Source: CAZFZT01 sp964523675
GTDB taxonomy: Bacteria; Planctomycetota; Phycisphaerae; Phycisphaerales; SM1A02
Direction of reading: 5' to 3'
Assembly: GCA_964523675.1 (NCBI GenBank)
Contig: CAZFZT010000051.1
Location: 1-24,421 of the forward strand
Length of the DNA stretch: 24,421 nt
Part shown: positions 1 to 8,024 of the stretch, piece by piece
Position numbering within the stretch: position 1 is the stretch's first letter
How the letters are laid out: every line of letters starts with the position of its first letter
Program-made: the position numbers and the translations under genes
Notes under the pieces: model-generated
What the model was told of the DNA's origin: nothing
Database searches by the model: none
Seen by the model: only the letters and a program-made list of their open reading frames with translations

Positions 1-169
1 ATGCCAACCTAAGCAGGATGACGGTCTGCAAGCCAACGAGAACAACGTCGCCAATCAGCAGTGACATGGTCCATGACGAAAGCCTGCTCCGGCAAGCAAC
101 GTGATCAGTTGGATCGGAGGGGCGATCTGCGATGTCTCGAAAGCCGTTCGCATCTCGGTCATGCTTCAT
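1..169 (-). CDS. Partial hypothetical protein with a membrane helix (N-terminus only)
   Basis: A minus-strand reading frame starts with ATG at 169-167 and stays open for 56 codons to the window edge. The first ~30 residues are polar (MKHDRDANGFRDIADRPSDP). Residues ~35-56 are strongly hydrophobic (MSLLIGDVVLVGLQTVILL), which suggests a first transmembrane helix or an uncleaved signal anchor. A -10-like TACACT (minus strand, 187-182) lies 12 bases upstream of the ATG. No family is recognised, and the short length means chance remains possible. The downstream part lies outside the window. Confidence 0.42.
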   Translation of the reverse strand, partial: MKHDRDANGFRDIADRPSDPTDHVACRSRLSSWTMSLLIGDVVLVGLQTVILLRLA

Positions 170-696
170 GACCCGTGTGACAGTGTACCATGCCCCCATG
201 CCGTGGGAAGCAACGGTAAGGGGGCGCGGCGATTCGGCCGAAGAGCACGCCCAAATCACCCCGCGCATAATGCAAACGAGCCGCGCGCATAAGCAAGCGG
301 AGCCCTCGGACTTTCTATGCGCGCGACAGCACCACTCCCTTACGGTCGCTGCTCGTTGTGTTGATACTTGGTACTCGCACCTCGGCACTCGGGGCTGTGG
401 TCGATCCGAGCCCCAGTGCGCGAATTCGCTTCGAAGGAGTGCAGGACTGTAGTCACGTCTATGAAAGCCGGCCGTTTCTCAAGTCGCGGCGCGAGCGATT
501 GAGCGGGATCCCATTCCTTATATCCGAGCATCTCCGCCTCGGCGGATAGCCCGGTGCATTCGAGATCGGTGATGACTGCCCGATCGGATGACGAGCGTCA
601 ACAACAGCCCATGTGGTGCGCGAGCCGATCATCACCAGCGCAGAAATCCAACCGCAGAGTCGTCTTCTCGCGGCAGCGCGTTTGGAGCACCCTTCT
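170..696. other. About 520 bases with no supported gene
   Basis: This stretch lies downstream of the ABC ATPase stop (697) and upstream of the partial gene at 1-169. Short open frames occur on both strands, but none has a ribosome binding site, recognisable motif or convincing protein composition. The plus-strand frame around 358-549 has a short hydrophobic start but no supporting feature. A small perfect palindrome (TCCGCC-TC-GGCGGA) lies at 533-546. It could be decayed coding DNA, since an ABC permease would often sit here. Confidence 0.5.
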
Positions 697-1644
697 CTAC
701 GCCACCAAACCCTTGGTCAGGCGCATGAATGCTGTTTCCAGGTTTACCTGCTCCTGTTGCATGGATGAAAGTCGGAAGCCCTGCGCGATTAGGCGGTTCG
801 GCAACTCCGAGACCACCAGGCCGCTCTCCGGGTCAATGGTGACATCAATGCGCATGTGGCCGTTGTGCTGATTGAGGTCAACCTTTTTGATCCCGTTCAC
901 GCGGCGGAGCAGATCGGCGGCCTGCTCCGTGCGGTCATCAACCACGATCTGAACGACAACACCCATGCTCGCCCGTCGCATGATCTCCTCAACCGTTCCC
1001 GAGAAGAGCAACTCGCCCTGTTCGATGATGCCGACGGTGTTGCATAGTTCCGACAGCTCATGGAGGATGTGGGACGAGATGATGATCGTCTTGCCCATCC
1101 GCCGCAGTTCCTTGAGCAGTTCGCGAATCTCAATACGAGCACGTGGATCAAGGCCCGAAGCCGGCTCGTCGAGCAGCAGCACCTTCGGATCGTGCAGCAG
1201 CACGCGCGCGATGGAGAGCCGCTGCTTCATGCCGCGCGAAAGGCCGTTCACCTCGGCATTGGCTTTGTAATTGAGATCGGTGAGGTCAAGCACATCGCGC
1301 ACCACCTGCTCTCGCTGCGCTCCGTGAATGTCATAACACGCCGCAAAGAACTCGAGGTATTCGGAGACGACCATGTCGTCATACGCGCCCATGAAGTCAG
1401 GCACGTACCCGATGACCGGCCGAATCAGATGATTCTGATAGCCGATCACCTTGCCGTCGATTCGCGCTTCACCCCATGTCGGTTTGAGGAGTGTTGCGAG
1501 AATCTTGATGGTGGTTGTTTTGCCGGCGCCGTTGGGGCCGATGAACCCAAAGCACGCGCCTTCCTCGATGGTGAGGTTCAGGTTGTTGAGCGCGACGAGT
1601 TCGCCGTACTTCTTCGTCAGGTTGACGGTCTCGATCATCGGCAT
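697..1644 (-). CDS. ABC transporter ATP-binding protein (ABC-2 type exporter ATPase)
   Basis: A 315-residue ATPase that would power an ABC-2 type membrane transporter at the cytoplasmic face. Residues 36-43 are the Walker A loop (GPNGAGKT), 135-142 the signature (LSRGMKQR, a variant of LSGGQ), 155-161 Walker B with Glu160, and His192 the switch histidine. The Q-loop position reads YVPDF, so the usual Gln appears to be Asp83. The C-terminal ~90 residues form the regulatory tail common in CcmA/NatA/GldA-type ATPases. I chose ATG 1644 (MPMIETVNL) because the upstream extension is proline-rich and outside the domain; ATG 1638 is equally possible. It follows the 856-residue membrane protein with a 111-base gap, and no ABC-2 permease is seen next to it. 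The substrate is unknown. Confidence 0.9.
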   Translation of the reverse strand: MPMIETVNLTKKYGELVALNNLNLTIEEGACFGFIGPNGAGKTTTIKILATLLKPTWGEARIDGKVIGYQNHLIRPVIGYVPDFMGAYDDMVVSEYLEFFAACYDIHGAQREQVVRDVLDLTDLNYKANAEVNGLSRGMKQRLSIARVLLHDPKVLLLDEPASGLDPRARIEIRELLKELRRMGKTIIISSHILHELSELCNTVGIIEQGELLFSGTVEEIMRRASMGVVVQIVVDDRTEQAADLLRRVNGIKKVDLNQHNGHMRIDVTIDPESGLVVSELPNRLIAQGFRLSSMQQEQVNLETAFMRLTKGLVA

Positions 1645-1755
1645 GGCAGGTGGTGGGGCGGAACAGGGATCAGGAGAGAGAAGATATACACGTCCGAGGA
1701 AAGCGAAGTTCACGGGCGATCAATTGGACGGCACCCCGGATCATGCGGCATCGCA

Positions 1756-4326
1756 TTATTCAGGCCACTCTTCCTCGGAAGCAGGTTGTCGGAATGCGAT
1801 GTCCTCGATCAGCGGCAAGGGATAGATCCAGCGAACGATGGTCGTGCCGTTGCTTACCGGCCGCGCATCGCCGACGCGGATCGGGACGGGGATTTCGGAT
1901 TCCTCCAGAAATCCCATCACGATCAGACATGGCCGCGTGAACCATGGCGAAAGATCGATCTCGCGCGCCAGATGCCGATGAAAAATCGCGGGATCGCGAT
2001 CGTCGCTGCCGATCCTGAAGTACTGCGGCGGCGCAAGCTGATTGAAGATGCCGAGCATCTCCAGATGCCGCCGCTGTTGCTCGCGAGTCAGGGGTGTGCC
2101 CGGTGCGGTCACGCTGGAGCGGCGATAGGGATCGATGTAGCGTTCGTCGATGGCGCGGCGGAGCACCGCTGTGCCAAGCGTCTCGAAGCTCCGGTCAGAA
2201 AGATCGATCGACTGTCCGGCCTGCCATTCGCTAACGCGCCAGGCGTAGCCGCTGTTTGACATCTCGCCCGACTGGAGCAGCGGTACCCATGCCTGTTCCT
2301 CGCCATCGCGGAGCGCAAATTGACGATTGGCAAGTCGCAGGTTGCGCACCCAGATGACGGTCACATCGCGCAGCCGGCCATTGAGATCGTGGGTCAGTCG
2401 CCCGGCGATGCCCATCTCCTGACCTGCGCCATCATAGATCACCCGAATGGGATCGGAGATGGATTCGCGAATCATTCCGCCCCACTCAGGATCGAGGCCG
2501 CCCATCCAATGCGCCTTCATGAGCGTCGACGTTTGACGCGAAGGAATGGCAACGCTATTGGGTGTGTCGGCGACGCTCACTCTGAACCGGTGGGCATTGG
2601 GAAATGCTGTTTGATCGTGCTGCGGCGGCGTCCATGACGAAAGAATGTTACGACGCCCCGGTTCTGATTCGATCGTCACTGGCGTGTTGTTATAGCCGGG
2701 TGTGTACAGTGAGAACCAACTGACCGCCCGTTGCAACTGGGGATCTTCCGGCCGCGAGACATCATGAGGTCGGGCGATGTGGTCGAGGTAGGTGATGTGT
2801 TCGACCAACGGCTCATTGACGCGCATCAGGCCGACCGCGCCCCATGCGACAGCAGTGAACGCAGCTGCCGCAGCGGCGAATGCGATCCACGCATGGTGCG
2901 TTCGCTTATAGAGTTTCAGTAACGCAAAGCCGCCGGGACCGGCGAGCGCCCAGTATGTGCAGAAGAGCAGCAACGCGAGCATCAGACCGAGGCCCGCCGT
3001 GGTGTCCATCGAGATCTGTTGCAGGATCAGCGGACCACTGCCGATCGCATGCACAGTGCTTGCACTGCGAGCGGCAATCAGCATGCGTTCGTCGATCAGC
3101 GTCTGCAACTCATTGCCGCTGGGTGTATCGACACGGCGGCCAAGGATGCGATTCCAGAAGACATCCGCATGAGGCAGCCCCACAGAGGCGAGTCGCGTTT
3201 GCGAGACATCGAGGCCGATGATCGTGATGCGACCGTGGCCGAAGGTGCGCTGAACAGCAATGACCCGACCGTCGGGTAGAGCAAGCAATGGTTCGTATGG
3301 TGGGTCAATGGAATTGAAACCGTCTTCAACCCCGATCGCCTTGAAGACGCGGACTCCCAGCGGGAAGTCAGGAACGTCTGATGGCAGATGCCGCGACTTG
3401 GAGAGGATCGGAAGCGTTTCACTGATAGGAACAGCAAGATCGCGACGCGGTTCCTGTTGCGGGAGGATGTCCGAGAGCGGCGTCTGCGCCCGGCCGCCGA
3501 ACTGCCATGGATTGGCATCCTCAGGCAGAACGATGATGAGGTGCCCGCCGAATCGAACGTACTCCCGTAGGGCGCCGGCAGTGTCGGCGGTCAATTCCTG
3601 AGGCGGTGCGTCCGCCCAGACAATCGCCTCGAACGGTGAGAGACCCTCCCAGCGGTCGGGTAGACGGTCGGTTCGGAGGCCGCGCACGACGAAGGTTGGT
3701 CCGTTAAAGGGGACCGCTTCCTCGCGCACCGGATGATAGTGGTTGAGCCCTATCCATCTGCTGCCGACGACGCCAATGGGCGTCGAGTTCAGCGGCATAT
3801 CGCGGCTGATGCTGCTGAAGTCGGCCGGCTGGATGCGGCGACCGCCGATTTCATGTCGTCGCTCTCCGTCAGTGTACTCAAACACGCGAACAGTCCAGAT
3901 GCTGTTGGAGTGTGAGCCGGGCGGCACCGGAGCGTAGAGCCAAAGCGGTATGCGCTGGCCGCGCTGAAGCGTGATCGGCCGTCCATATTCGCCAACGTCA
4001 CCATCAGCATTCGGCACTTCCCACTGAACCCAGGTTGAGACGACTTCATCGAGAGAACCGGCAGGGCTGTTCGTCAGGACGAGCCGCATCGGAACAATCG
4101 TGCCCGGCAGGAACTGGCCGCCAAGGCCGAACTGGTCAAGTTCAATTTCAATGTCCGGGGCTCGGAACTGAGCATGCGACTCTGGTGCGATGAACGCCGC
4201 AGCTGTGTACATCGCCAAGACCGCTGCGGCTCCCCGCCCAGCGGTTTGCCCAACTCGATGGAAGATCGAATCGCAGCAATGCATGGCAGCGACTAGTCTA
4301 GCATCTTGCGGGGATTGTGTAGCCAT
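1756..4326 (-). CDS. Large exported/membrane protein with amidotransferase-like domain, partner of the ABC ATPase
   Basis: An 856-residue protein. Residues ~30-52 are a hydrophobic export signal ending near ESHA-Q. A beta-rich extracytoplasmic region follows (~55-180). Residues ~185-370 resemble the class I glutamine-amidotransferase-like fold found in planctomycete membrane proteins, with an FGGHLIIVLPED strand-turn and FGHGRITIIGLD near its end. No catalytic Cys-His-Glu triad is evident. Two membrane helices follow at ~444-463 and ~478-501, then a ~350-residue C-terminal domain. The ATG at 4326 lies 18 bases after the adenylate kinase stop; ATG 4284 would give a more compact signal peptide. 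Proteins of this layout are known beside ABC exporters and MoxR/DUF58 clusters, so a role with the downstream ATPase in envelope transport is inferred from position. No specific function can be assigned. Confidence 0.75.
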   Translation of the reverse strand: MATQSPQDARLVAAMHCCDSIFHRVGQTAGRGAAAVLAMYTAAAFIAPESHAQFRAPDIEIELDQFGLGGQFLPGTIVPMRLVLTNSPAGSLDEVVSTWVQWEVPNADGDVGEYGRPITLQRGQRIPLWLYAPVPPGSHSNSIWTVRVFEYTDGERRHEIGGRRIQPADFSSISRDMPLNSTPIGVVGSRWIGLNHYHPVREEAVPFNGPTFVVRGLRTDRLPDRWEGLSPFEAIVWADAPPQELTADTAGALREYVRFGGHLIIVLPEDANPWQFGGRAQTPLSDILPQQEPRRDLAVPISETLPILSKSRHLPSDVPDFPLGVRVFKAIGVEDGFNSIDPPYEPLLALPDGRVIAVQRTFGHGRITIIGLDVSQTRLASVGLPHADVFWNRILGRRVDTPSGNELQTLIDERMLIAARSASTVHAIGSGPLILQQISMDTTAGLGLMLALLLFCTYWALAGPGGFALLKLYKRTHHAWIAFAAAAAAFTAVAWGAVGLMRVNEPLVEHITYLDHIARPHDVSRPEDPQLQRAVSWFSLYTPGYNNTPVTIESEPGRRNILSSWTPPQHDQTAFPNAHRFRVSVADTPNSVAIPSRQTSTLMKAHWMGGLDPEWGGMIRESISDPIRVIYDGAGQEMGIAGRLTHDLNGRLRDVTVIWVRNLRLANRQFALRDGEEQAWVPLLQSGEMSNSGYAWRVSEWQAGQSIDLSDRSFETLGTAVLRRAIDERYIDPYRRSSVTAPGTPLTREQQRRHLEMLGIFNQLAPPQYFRIGSDDRDPAIFHRHLAREIDLSPWFTRPCLIVMGFLEESEIPVPIRVGDARPVSNGTTIVRWIYPLPLIEDIAFRQPASEEEWPE

Positions 4327-4344
4327 CGCCGCCTGGCCACCGCA

Positions 4345-5022
4345 TCACTGTCCGACCGCCTCGCCGACGCCTTGTTCCTCGCCCAGCGGGTTTTGGAAAT
4401 GGTCGTTGTAGACCGGTACGACCACGCCCAGCACACGCTGGAGGACTTCCGCCGGCGTTCCCAGTGCTTCAACGTCCGAGACCAACTCCTTCGGGTAATA
4501 CCGGAGCACCGGCTCAGTCTCCGCCTCATACACCTCGAATCGTCGCCGAATGACGTTCTCGTCGGCGTCGTCATGTCGATTTTCCAAGCGGGCGCGGCGC
4601 TTCATACGGCCGATCATCGCGTCAAGATTCGTGCATCGCAGATGTATGACTCGCAACACCTCAACATGTGTGTCGATCGCTTCGGCCTGGGGAATGCTGC
4701 GCGGGATGCCGTCGAGCACGAGCATGTCCTTGGCTGGCGAGAACCGGCCCTGGGAGATGAGCGACTGCACGTACTCCTGCCAAAGGGCGATGGTCAGGTC
4801 GTCCGGCACGAGCTCGCCTTTCACCGAATACTCATAGAACTTCCGGCCGAGCTCAGATTCACGATCGAGTGAACGGAAGATGTCACCACTCGCCAGATGA
4901 TGCATGCCCGGGATGCAACCCAGAAGCCGACCCTGTGTGCCTTTGCCTACGCCGGGCGGGCCGAAGAGGAGAATCGTCTTGTAACGGTGGGACACGATGG
5001 GTTCGAGGAATTGCCAATGCAT
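4345..5022 (-). CDS. adk: Adenylate kinase family nucleoside monophosphate kinase
   Basis: A 225-residue cytoplasmic enzyme predicted to catalyse ATP + AMP to 2 ADP. The P-loop is GPPGVGKGTQ (21-30). The AMP-binding segments are ASGDIFR (44-50) and LDGIPRSIPQAE (103-114, usually DGFPR). The arginine-rich region KRRARLENRHDDADENVIRR (141-160) takes the place of the LID and is short, without zinc cysteines. The C-terminus runs ~15 residues beyond the last recognisable helix. It is the first gene of the minus-strand run with the 856-residue protein and the ABC ATPase. A -10-like TACCAT (5048-5043, minus) leaves room for a leader of about 14 bases. Divergent motifs (GIPR for GFPR) leave open another nucleotide specificity. 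Confidence 0.85.
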   Translation of the reverse strand: MHWQFLEPIVSHRYKTILLFGPPGVGKGTQGRLLGCIPGMHHLASGDIFRSLDRESELGRKFYEYSVKGELVPDDLTIALWQEYVQSLISQGRFSPAKDMLVLDGIPRSIPQAEAIDTHVEVLRVIHLRCTNLDAMIGRMKRRARLENRHDDADENVIRRRFEVYEAETEPVLRYYPKELVSDVEALGTPAEVLQRVLGVVVPVYNDHFQNPLGEEQGVGEAVGQ

Positions 5023-5095
5023 CCATGACAGGCGAGCCGCAGATGGTACACGATACGGCCGCTGGATTGGAATGGAGCCGTGAAATCGGGATGCG

Positions 5096-5122
5096 GCCGG
5101 AGTGTAGCCGACTCGCTCCGGC
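5096..5122. terminator. Inverted repeat downstream of the phosphatase gene
   Basis: A perfect 7-base inverted repeat (GCCGGAG / CTCCGGC) with a 13-base loop lies 53 bases after the stop of the FHA-GAF-PP2C gene and upstream of adk. No T-tract follows, so a terminator role is only a suggestion. Confidence 0.3.
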
Positions 5123-5175
5123 GTCTACCCGCCGGGAGCGAAGTTTCGGGCATTCGCCAGAGTCTTCTGATCGGC

Positions 5176-6906
5176 TTATGCGCTTCCCCTCCGGACGAGA
5201 ACGGCTGTTGCATCGTCGGCGAGCGGACCGCCGGCATGGCGGTCGATGGCGTCGAAAAGTGCGGCGATTTCATCATCCCCATCCTGCACGCTTCGCAGAA
5301 TGCCTTTGACGCGCTCAAAGCCGAACTCCTCATCCTTCATTGCATCGCGTCCGGTCTGTTCGATCAGGCCGTCGCTCACCACCAGGATACGGCTGCCGGG
5401 CTCAAGTGACACGACGGCGTTGTCATATGGAGAATCAGGCGCCACGCCGATTGGTACGCCGCCGCGTTTGTTGAGGTGGGCGACGGCATCACCATGTGAG
5501 AGTAGCGCATACCCGTGGCCGGCATCAACGTACGTAAGCGTTCCCGCAGCAGCGTCGAAGACCCCGGCCCAGAGCGTGACAAAGCGTCCAGTGGCGCAGC
5601 GGGGCTCGACATACCGGTTCAGGTCAAAGGCAGCCCGGGCCGGGTCGCCGTGTTGTGCGATCGACCCGTGAAGGAAGCCCTGCGCAACCGTCATCAAGAC
5701 AGACGCAGCAATGCCCTTCCCTGAGACGTCGCCGAGCGTGATGCCAAGCCGATGGCTGTCGAGTCGAATGACATCGAAGAAGTCGCCGCTAACCACTTTG
5801 CCGGGCCGGCTCTCTCCAAGATACGTCAGTGGTCCGAAGTCACCTTGCCGGGTCGGCAACACCCAGCGCTGCGCCTCAGCGGCGGCTGCGATGTCGGCCT
5901 CGATGCGCGAGTAGCGCTTTTGGAGGTCGAGCCGCATCAAGTTCGCCATCGCCATCGCCGTGATCTGCGACAGCCCCACGACGAACTCCGCCGCATCAGC
6001 AGTGATGGGGGCTGATTCGGCATCGCCGCGACGTGAGTCGACATAGATGTAGCCAGCGACAGTATTGCTCAGCATGATCGGCGAGCAGATCGCTTCTTCA
6101 ATGCCAAGTTCGAGAATACTCGCGCCCGTGAACGCCTGGTGCTGTGATCGGTTCATGCGCACCGCTGCGCCAGAGCTTGCTCGTTCGATAAGCGAGCGGC
6201 TGAGGTTCGGCCGGCCGTGCTTGGAGAGTATCGCGCCGCGCTGACTGACCACGCTCACCTGACCGTCGGCTGTCAGCGGCTTGAGGAAAGCGGCGTTGGG
6301 AAGTCCTGTCGCACGCACAAGCGCATCCAGCACTGCTTCAGCCAGCGACGTCGTGTCCGCCGCCTGATGAATGGCCGTCGCGCAACTGAGCAGTTGATCG
6401 AGCTGCCGCTGCGACGGGTGAATCGCCTGAGAGGAGCGAACTTCCGAAATAAGCGTCGACTCGGCAGAAGGGTCATCATCGCACACAGCAACGAAGGATG
6501 AATCCTGCCTTTGGCGCTGTTCATCGACGATCTGAAGGGTCCAGTGCGTAATCTGAATTAGATCGCCGTGCTCGAGCGGAAAGCGCATTTGCGGCTTGAG
6601 CATCTCGCCGTTGAGGCGCGTTCCGTGCTTCGACTCAGTGTCGATAATGCACCAGTGGCCATCGGAAACTGCATCCGCAGCAGCTTCGGCGAGGGAGCTT
6701 TCTGTATGCTCTGTCCAAACCAGCATGGCATGATCGCGCGAGGATGGATCGGCCAGTTGAATGTCATGGCCCATGCGCCGGCCGATCGTGATCGGTCCAG
6801 GTGGGATCAATTCGAGTGAAACCGAAGAGGGGCCCGATACCGACACCAATCGCATTCTGGGGAAACGCGCGGGTCGCTTGCCGGCATGAGCGGTCTGCGT
6901 GGACAT
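5176..6906 (-). CDS. FHA-GAF-SpoIIE serine phosphatase (RsbU-like)
   Basis: A 576-residue cytoplasmic regulator with three domains. The FHA domain (~20-128) shows GRR (42-44), SSRDH (55-59) and ESKHGTRLNG (91-100), and would bind phosphothreonine peptides. A GAF-like sensor spans ~165-320. The PP2C/SpoIIE phosphatase (~340-575) has metal ligands in GDFFD (374-378), DVSGKG (393-398), DAGH (461-464), SDGL (511-514) and DDAT (564-567). In partner-switching systems such enzymes dephosphorylate the STAS protein and free sigma. Its neighbours are the matching anti-sigma kinase and STAS protein, 63 bases or more upstream on the same strand. A TATACT box ends 8 bases before the ATG, so it may have its own promoter. 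The FHA domain suggests input from a Ser/Thr kinase, though no kinase gene is in this window. Confidence 0.93.
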   Translation of the reverse strand: MSTQTAHAGKRPARFPRMRLVSVSGPSSVSLELIPPGPITIGRRMGHDIQLADPSSRDHAMLVWTEHTESSLAEAAADAVSDGHWCIIDTESKHGTRLNGEMLKPQMRFPLEHGDLIQITHWTLQIVDEQRQRQDSSFVAVCDDDPSAESTLISEVRSSQAIHPSQRQLDQLLSCATAIHQAADTTSLAEAVLDALVRATGLPNAAFLKPLTADGQVSVVSQRGAILSKHGRPNLSRSLIERASSGAAVRMNRSQHQAFTGASILELGIEEAICSPIMLSNTVAGYIYVDSRRGDAESAPITADAAEFVVGLSQITAMAMANLMRLDLQKRYSRIEADIAAAAEAQRWVLPTRQGDFGPLTYLGESRPGKVVSGDFFDVIRLDSHRLGITLGDVSGKGIAASVLMTVAQGFLHGSIAQHGDPARAAFDLNRYVEPRCATGRFVTLWAGVFDAAAGTLTYVDAGHGYALLSHGDAVAHLNKRGGVPIGVAPDSPYDNAVVSLEPGSRILVVSDGLIEQTGRDAMKDEEFGFERVKGILRSVQDGDDEIAALFDAIDRHAGGPLADDATAVLVRRGSA

Positions 6907-6914
6907 GCCCGGCC

Positions 6915-6920
6915 AGTATA
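6915..6920 (-). promoter_or_regulatory. -10-like TATACT, 8 bases before the phosphatase ATG
   Basis: On the minus strand TATACT is followed by 8 bases and then ATG at 6906, so transcription would start at or next to the start codon. No clear -35 box and no Shine-Dalgarno sequence are seen. Confidence 0.5.
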
Positions 6921-6969
6921 ATCAAAGTTGCACGGGGGAACGCATGAATCGAGCGAGCGCCTCAGCCGC

Positions 6970-7437
6970 TCACACCTCGGGCTGGCTCTGGTCACCGCTT
7001 GGCCGCAGATACGTCATGCGAATCCGGTTGCCAGGCGGCACGATTTCGACTTCTGACATGAATGCACGAATGAGCGTGAGACCGCGCCCCGCCGGGATCT
7101 CGAGATTCTCCTGGGATGTCGGATCGGGAACGCTTGCGGGATCGAAGCCCGGGCCTTCATCGGCCACATCGATGTGCGCGCGCGTCTCATCGATGTCGAA
7201 CTCGATCGCAATGTGCTTTGCTTCATCACGCGCATTGCCATGCACCCGCGCGTTGTTTGCTGCCTCTTGAAAGGCGAGTCGCACTGCGAATGCAGAACTC
7301 TCGTCGTAACCAAGCCGGGCCAACTGCTCGACCAGCCGCAGTTCCACCGCTTCGACCTCCGATGCCGTATTCGCCACCCGGATTCGCTCTCTGAATGAGC
7401 GACCACCATCTGCCGTGGATGCGTGGCGAGTGGACAT
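6970..7437 (-). CDS. Anti-sigma factor serine kinase (RsbW/SpoIIAB-like, HATPase_c_2)
   Basis: A 155-residue GHKL-type ATP-binding protein that would phosphorylate the STAS partner and hold a sigma factor. The N-box is FQEAANNARVHGN (56-68) with Glu58 and Asn62, the G1 box is DEGPGFDP (93-100), and the G2 glycines are in GRGL (117-120). Start ATG 7437 (MSTRHAS) fits the domain; the open frame extends further upstream to 7527, but that part has unrelated composition. It lies between the STAS gene (stop 7556) and the phosphatase (start 6906). The sigma factor it controls is not next to it. The 7438-7555 gap carries no gene. Confidence 0.9.
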   Translation of the reverse strand: MSTRHASTADGGRSFRERIRVANTASEVEAVELRLVEQLARLGYDESSAFAVRLAFQEAANNARVHGNARDEAKHIAIEFDIDETRAHIDVADEGPGFDPASVPDPTSQENLEIPAGRGLTLIRAFMSEVEIVPPGNRIRMTYLRPSGDQSQPEV

Positions 7438-7555
7438 GATTCTTTCGTGCGAAGAGCAGGGGGAGGTGTGGCGGAATGGCTCCGCAAACCTGTAGGCGCG
7501 ACGTACGCGGCCAGCGTCGCGAGCCACGATGACCGCGACGGCTGGCTTGAAGAAC

Positions 7556-7972
7556 TCAAGAGAACGACTGCATCGCGCTCTCTATCGAATCGTGAATCTG
7601 AAACAGTTTCTGCAGGTTCGTGATCCGGAAGATTTCGTAGATCTGCGGGTCGATTCCCGCAAGGCGCAGCTGCCCGTCCTTGGCCTTGATCTTATTGTTG
7701 ATCGTGATGAGCGTGCCGAGCGCAGCCGAGGAGAGGTGATCGACGTTCTCAAAGTTGATGAGCAGTCGCGGCTGTGTTTGCTCTTCCACGATGCGGCTGA
7801 TCTCTTCGCCGATCCTCTGAATGTTCGCCTCATCAAGAATGTTGCGATCGATGAACTCGACGCACACGATGCCTTCGCGCTCGTGAACGCGAAGTCGCGA
7901 GGTTCCTGGGCTACCGGGCGGCATTCCGGGGATTCCGGGGGTTCCGGGGGTTCCGGGGGTGTCGGGCGGCAT
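7556..7972 (-). CDS. STAS anti-anti-sigma factor with a collagen-like N-terminus
   Basis: A 138-residue RsbV/SpoIIAA-type protein. Residues ~26-135 form the STAS domain. The phosphoacceptor loop is VDHLSSAALGTL (77-88), where Ser82 matches the serine phosphorylated in SpoIIAA. Start ATG 7972 is fixed by a perfect AAGGAG (minus strand, 7986-7981) eight bases upstream. Residues 3-24 are an odd extension of Pro-Gly triplets (TPGTPGTPGIPGMPPGSPG) encoded by a 9-base tandem repeat. Unphosphorylated STAS protein would bind the kinase and release sigma. The gene heads a module with the kinase and phosphatase. Its promoter is lost in or beyond the assembly gap 26 bases upstream. Confidence 0.92.
   Translation of the reverse strand: MPPDTPGTPGTPGIPGMPPGSPGTSRLRVHEREGIVCVEFIDRNILDEANIQRIGEEISRIVEEQTQPRLLINFENVDHLSSAALGTLITINNKIKAKDGQLRLAGIDPQIYEIFRITNLQKLFQIHDSIESAMQSFS
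7923..7967. repeat. 9-base tandem repeat coding Pro-Gly triplets
   Basis: Four near-identical 9-base units (plus-strand ATTCCGGGG and GTTCCGGGG) run from 7923 to 7958, with a fifth degenerate unit to 7967. On the minus strand they encode the TPG/IPG triplets at the start of the STAS protein. Such repeats change copy number easily by slippage. Confidence 0.85.
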
Positions 7973-7980
7973 GGGGCGGT

Positions 7981-7986
7981 CTCCTT
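7981..7986 (-). promoter_or_regulatory. Ribosome binding site of the STAS gene
   Basis: AAGGAG on the minus strand, 8 bases before ATG 7972. It decides the start of the STAS protein. Confidence 0.8.
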
Positions 7987-7998
7987 GAGAAACGCTGG

Positions 7999-8008
7999 NN
8001 NNNNNNNN
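7999..8008. other. Assembly gap (10 N)
   Basis: Ten consecutive undetermined bases, a standard scaffolding spacer. True gap length and content are unknown. The STAS gene starts 26 bases to the left and the zinc-ribbon membrane protein ends 16 bases to the right, so a promoter or even another gene may be missing. Confidence 0.98.
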
Positions 8009-8024
8009 CCTCTTGCGCCGCCGA

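Noticed and set aside
358..549. Short plus-strand frame with a hydrophobic start
   Set aside because: It could pass for a signal peptide, but there is no ribosome binding site, it is short, and the rest has no protein-like pattern.
1060..2259. 399-residue plus-strand open frame
   Set aside because: Opposite-strand shadow of the ABC ATPase and the 856-residue protein; no start signal or domain.
7462..7550. tRNA-Leu or tRNA-Ser like start (GGAGGTGTGGCGGAATGG) in the plus strand between two genes
   Set aside because: The D-arm-like start is not followed by a proper anticodon stem, and no T-loop (GTTCGA type) or matching acceptor strand appears downstream. At most it is a decayed tRNA.
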